Assembly (NCBI GenBank): GCA_900319465.1
Contig: ONOL01000015.1
Coordinates: 1 to 34,448, forward strand
Reading direction: 5' to 3'
Source: an uncultured Eubacteriales bacterium
GTDB lineage: Bacteria; Bacillota; Clostridia; Oscillospirales; Oscillospiraceae
Length of the DNA stretch: 34,448 bases
Positions 31,071-34,448 of the stretch are shown piece by piece. A program made the position numbers and the translations under genes. The notes beneath the pieces were generated by a model. That model worked only from the letters and a program-made list of their open reading frames with translations. It ran no database searches and had not been told where the DNA came from. Each line of letters starts with the position of its first letter. The first letter of the stretch is position 1.

Positions 31071-32594
31071 ATGACACTCGCCAATATCTGCATTTTGATT
31101 GCCATCATTGTATACCTCGGCGGTATGCTTCTGATCGGCGCTGCCTACTCCAAGCGCAACAAGACCGCCAGCGATTTCTATCTCGGCGGCCGCAAGCTCG
31201 GCCCCGTGGTCATCGCGATGAGCACCGAGGCCTCCGACATGAGCAGCTGGCTCTTGATGGGCGTTCCCGGTCTGGCCTACTTCTGCGGCCTGGCGGACGC
31301 GACATGGACGGTGATCGGCCTTGCCGTCGGCACCTATCTCAACTGGCTTATCGTCGCAAGGCGCCTGCGCAGCTACTCGGCAAAGCTCGGCGCGATCACG
31401 ATCCCCGATTTCTTCTCCCACCGCTTCGGCGACAAGAGCGGTCTGATCGAAGGCATCGCGGCCCTGATCATCATCATCTTCTTCGTGCCCTACACGGCCT
31501 CCGGCTTCGCCGCCTGCGGCAAGCTCTTCACCAACCTGTTTGACATGAGTTACATGGGCGCGATGCTGATCTCCGCCGCCGTTATCGTCGGCTACTGCGC
31601 CATGGGCGGCTTCCTCGCCGCCTCGATTACGAGCCTGATCCAGTCGATCGTCATGACCGTGGCCCTGGTCGTGATCCTCATCTTCGGCATCCATGCCGCC
31701 GGCGGATGGACCGCCGTGGTCGAGAACGCCAAGACCGTTCCCGGCTATCTGAGCCTCACCGCGAATACCTCCATCCTCTCCTCCACGCCCGGCAAGTACG
31801 GCTTTATCACCATCGTCTCCACGATGGCCTGGGGTCTCGGCTACTTCGGCATGCCCCACATCCTCAACCACTTCATGGCGATCGAGGACGGCGAGAAGCT
31901 CAAGATCTCCCGCCGCATCGGCACTGTGTGGGTCGTGATCTCCATGAGCGTCGCGATCATCGTCGGCATCGTCGGCTTTGCGATGAGCAGCAAGGGCGTG
32001 ATCGCCACCTTTGAGAGCAACTCCGCCGCCGAGGCCATCCTGGTCCGCATCTCCGCGCTGATGAGCAGCTTCGGCATCCTGCCCGCGCTGCTGGCCGGCG
32101 TGGTGCTCGCAGGCATCCTCTCCTCCACCATGTCCACTTCCGACGCGCAGCTCCTGGCCGCCGCCTCCGGCGTTTCCCACAACATCCTCAAGGGCGTCTT
32201 CCACATCGAGCTCAACAGCAAGCAGGAAATGACCATCGCCCGCATCGCGGTCCTTGTGATCGCCGCCATCGCGGTGTTCTTTGCCCGCGACCCGGCCAGC
32301 TCCGTCTTCGGCATCGTCTCCTTCGCGTGGGCGGGCTTCGGCGCGGCCTTCGGCCCCCTGATGCTCTTCTCCCTGTTCTGGAAGCGCTGCAATAAGCAGG
32401 GCGCGATCGCCGGCATGGTGACCGGCGGCGTGATGATCTTCGTCTGGAAGTATCTGGTGCGCCCCCTCGGCGGCGCGTGGAACATCTACGAGCTGCTGCC
32501 CGCCTTCCTGGCGGCCTGCCTCGCCATCGTGGTCGTGAGCCTCTGCACCAAGGCCCCCGATCAGGCCATCGTCGAGGAATTTGAGAGCGTTTGA
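31071..32594 (+). CDS. putP: sodium/proline symporter (PutP-like, SSS family)
   Basis: A 507-residue sodium:solute symporter with about 13 transmembrane helices, most like proline carriers. Family features are DFYLGGRKLGPVVIAMSTEA, SDMSSWLLMGVPGLAY, GAITIPDFFSHRF and the sodium-site region AGILSSTMSTSDAQLLAAAS, followed by FGIVSFAWAGFGAAFGPLML as in PutP. The ATG at 31071 follows GAGGGG at good spacing; the frame is open upstream without support. The promoter at 31008-31035 and a strong terminator at 32628-32663 make it a single-gene unit. A divergent LysR gene probably controls it. Proline is the best guess for substrate; pantothenate or another solute is possible. Confidence 0.9.
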   Translation: MTLANICILIAIIVYLGGMLLIGAAYSKRNKTASDFYLGGRKLGPVVIAMSTEASDMSSWLLMGVPGLAYFCGLADATWTVIGLAVGTYLNWLIVARRLRSYSAKLGAITIPDFFSHRFGDKSGLIEGIAALIIIIFFVPYTASGFAACGKLFTNLFDMSYMGAMLISAAVIVGYCAMGGFLAASITSLIQSIVMTVALVVILIFGIHAAGGWTAVVENAKTVPGYLSLTANTSILSSTPGKYGFITIVSTMAWGLGYFGMPHILNHFMAIEDGEKLKISRRIGTVWVVISMSVAIIVGIVGFAMSSKGVIATFESNSAAEAILVRISALMSSFGILPALLAGVVLAGILSSTMSTSDAQLLAAASGVSHNILKGVFHIELNSKQEMTIARIAVLVIAAIAVFFARDPASSVFGIVSFAWAGFGAAFGPLMLFSLFWKRCNKQGAIAGMVTGGVMIFVWKYLVRPLGGAWNIYELLPAFLAACLAIVVVSLCTKAPDQAIVEEFESV

Positions 32595-32627
32595 GCCCCG
32601 AACCGGGAACATACATCACGGATTGAT

Positions 32628-32663
32628 AAGGAAAGGACGGTCTATCCGGACCGTCCTTTCCTT
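32628..32663 (+). terminator. terminator of the symporter gene
   Basis: AAGGAAAGGACGGTC (32628-32642) pairs perfectly with GACCGTCCTTTCCTT (32649-32663) around a six-base loop, followed by CTATTTT. Confidence 0.85.
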
Positions 32664-32717
32664 CTATTTTCCAGTTCTGCCAGTTTCTTTAGAATTCTTA
32701 TTTTTTCGACTTCTATC

Positions 32718-32746
32718 TTGTCAAAAAACAAAATGCGTACTATACT
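32718..32746 (+). promoter_or_regulatory. sigma-A promoter of the Ig-repeat lipoprotein gene
   Basis: TTGTCA (32718-32723), 17 bp, then TATACT (32741-32746), close to consensus. The leader of about 95 nt contains a GC-rich palindrome near 32778-32792. Confidence 0.85.
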
Positions 32747-32846
32747 ATGGTTGTCATAACTAATAAATGATCGCTCGGCGCCGGCCGGCGTTCTGCCATG
32801 AAAATGCACGATCACACCATCAATCCCAACAGAAAGGAATCGGAAC

Positions 32847-34229
32847 ATGAATACCAAAAAAAATATAGGATATATAGGAATTCTTGTGTGCCTCCTCTGT
32901 GTCTGCCTGTTGCTGGGCGCCTGCGGTCTGCGCAGAAGTTCGGAAACGACCATCACGCAGCCGCCTGTCCCCACCGTGACCGTAATCACCCCCGCGCCCG
33001 ACGCCGCGAACGTTACGGTTACCGAGGCCACGCCCGCTCCCGAAGCTACGCCGGAGCCCACCGTTCTTCCGGTGATCACTCCCGCGCCCACGCCGGTCCC
33101 GGCGGAGACCCCCGCCCCCACCCCGGTCGTCACGGAGGCGCCCGCCCCGGTCGTAACGCAGGCGCCCGCTTCCACCCCCGCGCCCGCGAACGTGCCGGTC
33201 GTCACCAAGAACCCCACGGACGAGTCCTTGCTTGAGGGAGGGGACGCCTGGTTCGTCGCCCGCTACCAGAACGCCAAGTGGGCCGTCTGGCACTTCGTCA
33301 GCCCCGACGGGCAGACCGACTGGGAGTACAGCTCCAAGGAGCTCGCCGGCAAGTTCCCCGGCCTGAAGATCGAGGGCGGTATGTACAGCTCCATGCACGT
33401 GAGCAACATTCCTCTGGATATGAACGGCTGGCGCGTCTACTGCCGTTACAGCAACAGCGCGGGCTATGTGGACACCTCGTCCGCCACCATCAGCGTCTCC
33501 GCCAAGGGCACCGTTGACAGCTCCAAGCTGCCTGTTGTGACCAAGAGCCCCACCAACGAGGCCGTGAAGGCCGGCGGCTCCGCCTGGTTCATCGCCAAGT
33601 ACAAGAACGCCACCTGGGCCGTCTGGCACTTCGTCAGCCCCGACGGGCAGACCGACCTGAGCTATAAGGAGGCCGCGACGCGCTTTGCTTCGATGACCAT
33701 CGTCAACGGCGACAAGAGCAATCTCCAGCTCAAGAACATCCCTGCCGACTTCAACGGCTGGAAGGTCTACTGCTGCTATACCAACAACTTCGGCAGTGTG
33801 AACACCGATTCCGCAACCGTCACGGTCACGGGCGCTGACGCCGCGGTCGTCCAGACGCCCGCTCCGCAGCCCGGAACCGCCACCGTCATCACGACCGACT
33901 ATACCGGCACCTACACGGACAGCAACGCCAATCGCGCCGACATTAAGGTCACTGGCAACTCCTCCCTTTACTATGTGACGATCAGTTGGGCCAACAGCGC
34001 CGCCGAGCGCATCGAATGGAGCTTCTCCGGCACCGTTGACGCCGACGGGATCATGAGTTACAGCAATGCCAGCAAGGTCATCACCACCTTCGACAGCGAG
34101 GGCTCCGGCTCCTTCCTTACCCAGTACAGCAACGGCACCGGCAAGCTCATCTTCTCCGGCAACAACCTCTACTGGACCGACGATATGGACGCTGCCGGCG
34201 CGAACACTACCTTTATCAAGGTTTCCTGA
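32847..34229 (+). CDS. surface lipoprotein with two tandem Ig-like domains
   Basis: A 460-residue exported lipoprotein. The signal peptide ends in LLLGAC with Cys26 as the lipid anchor. Residues 31-118 are a Pro/Thr/Ala-rich spacer that would span the cell wall. Two related Ig-like domains follow (about 117-218 and 228-328), both opening with PVVTK(N/S)PT and sharing WAVWHFVSPDGQTD and NGW(R/K)VYC. A short linker leads to a C-terminal beta-rich domain (about 345-460, starting TATVITTDYTGTYT). There is no sortase motif. AAGGA precedes the ATG. The gene has its own promoter and a strong terminator. Adhesion or binding at the surface is likely from the layout; no ligand can be named. Confidence 0.85.
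   Translation: MNTKKNIGYIGILVCLLCVCLLLGACGLRRSSETTITQPPVPTVTVITPAPDAANVTVTEATPAPEATPEPTVLPVITPAPTPVPAETPAPTPVVTEAPAPVVTQAPASTPAPANVPVVTKNPTDESLLEGGDAWFVARYQNAKWAVWHFVSPDGQTDWEYSSKELAGKFPGLKIEGGMYSSMHVSNIPLDMNGWRVYCRYSNSAGYVDTSSATISVSAKGTVDSSKLPVVTKSPTNEAVKAGGSAWFIAKYKNATWAVWHFVSPDGQTDLSYKEAATRFASMTIVNGDKSNLQLKNIPADFNGWKVYCCYTNNFGSVNTDSATVTVTGADAAVVQTPAPQPGTATVITTDYTGTYTDSNANRADIKVTGNSSLYYVTISWANSAAERIEWSFSGTVDADGIMSYSNASKVITTFDSEGSGSFLTQYSNGTGKLIFSGNNLYWTDDMDAAGANTTFIKVS
33279..33657 (+). repeat. 42-bp perfect direct repeat inside the lipoprotein gene
   Basis: Positions 33279-33320 and 33616-33657 are identical over 42 bases, 337 bp apart, encoding the same 14 residues in each Ig-like domain. 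Every third codon position matches, while the flanking domain sequence has diverged. This suggests recent gene conversion and could mediate deletion or duplication of one domain. Confidence 0.9.
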
Positions 34230-34260
34230 GCAGCTCCCCTGTCCCCTGTGAATACCGATC

Positions 34261-34301
34261 CGGGCGATCTCGTGCGATGTTCGCGAGATCGCCCGTTTTT
34301 T
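34261..34301 (+). terminator. terminator of the Ig-repeat lipoprotein gene
   Basis: CGGGCGATCTCG (34261-34272) pairs exactly with CGAGATCGCCCG (34284-34295), followed by six T. A second small hairpin, GATCCCG/CGGGATC (34308-34325), follows. Confidence 0.9.
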
Positions 34302-34437
34302 CTTTGCGATCCCGGGTACGGGATCCGTTGAGCGGATGTGCTTCGGCCGCGTAAGCGAGCCTTTCCTTGCCTGTACTTAAGTCTCCCTTCATCGAAAAAA
34401 TCTATGTGGAAATAGGAAAATAACAATTCAAGATTTA

Positions 34438-34448
34438 CAAGGAGGATA
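34438..34448 (+). promoter_or_regulatory. ribosome-binding site of a gene beyond the right edge
   Basis: The window ends in AAGGAGGATA after an AT-rich stretch. This is a near-perfect Shine-Dalgarno sequence, so a plus-strand gene almost certainly starts within about ten bases past the edge. The 135 bases before it hold no gene. Confidence 0.65.

Overview
The window looks like chromosome from a high-GC, spore-forming Clostridia lineage, most like Oscillospiraceae. The grounds are a type III glutamine synthetase (GlnN), the MurT/GatD cell-wall amidation pair, a BofA-family protein (pro-sigma-K processing), an NfnAB-type electron-bifurcating oxidoreductase and strong AGGAGG ribosome sites with occasional TTG/GTG starts. 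No species can be named from sequence alone.

Positions 1-3800 are accessory DNA. The start of a divergent gene runs off the left edge. Then comes a tightly overlapping three-gene unit: XRE-type regulator, Bro-N antirepressor-like protein and large serine recombinase. After it lies an aminoglycoside 6'-N-acetyltransferase gene broken by two visible lesions (a 13-bp tandem duplication at its start and a one-base frameshift), followed by a cluster of hairpins. The recombinase frame runs straight through an intrinsic terminator, so its natural 3' end appears altered.

Positions 3879-9400 carry glmS and glnN on the minus strand. Next is a 545-bp intergenic region with a good glnN promoter, a small terminated transcript candidate and a pyrimidine tandem repeat, and then a LysR regulator on the plus strand. 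Positions 9500-12800 are a minus-strand operon, murT-gatD-dus (peptidoglycan amidation plus tRNA dihydrouridine synthase). Positions 13221-13597 hold tRNA-Leu(TAG) and tRNA-Gly(GCC), each with its own terminator.

Positions 13648-20660 are a minus-strand operon-like run: topoisomerase IV subunit B, a 100-aa membrane zinc-ribbon protein, topoisomerase IV subunit A, a YitT-family membrane protein and a transglutaminase-like lipoprotein that lacks the usual catalytic His. Then come bofA (+), a Na/Pi cotransporter (-) and an RluA-type pseudouridine synthase (+).

Positions 23909-27442 form a four-gene minus-strand envelope operon: phosphodiester glycosidase (NAGPA domain), an unrecognised membrane-anchored protein, a family 2 glycosyltransferase and GtrA. 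Positions 27596-29890 encode NfnA and NfnB. A LysR regulator is divergent from a PutP-like sodium/solute symporter (30848-31070 between them). The window ends with a lipoprotein carrying two Ig-like repeats, and a ribosome-binding site for a gene that begins just past the right edge.

The best leads for something undescribed are the four-gene envelope operon and the membrane zinc-ribbon protein between the two topoisomerase subunits. The small terminated transcript by glnN and the decaying resistance-gene/recombinase region come next. I saw no CRISPR array, restriction system or obvious defence system.
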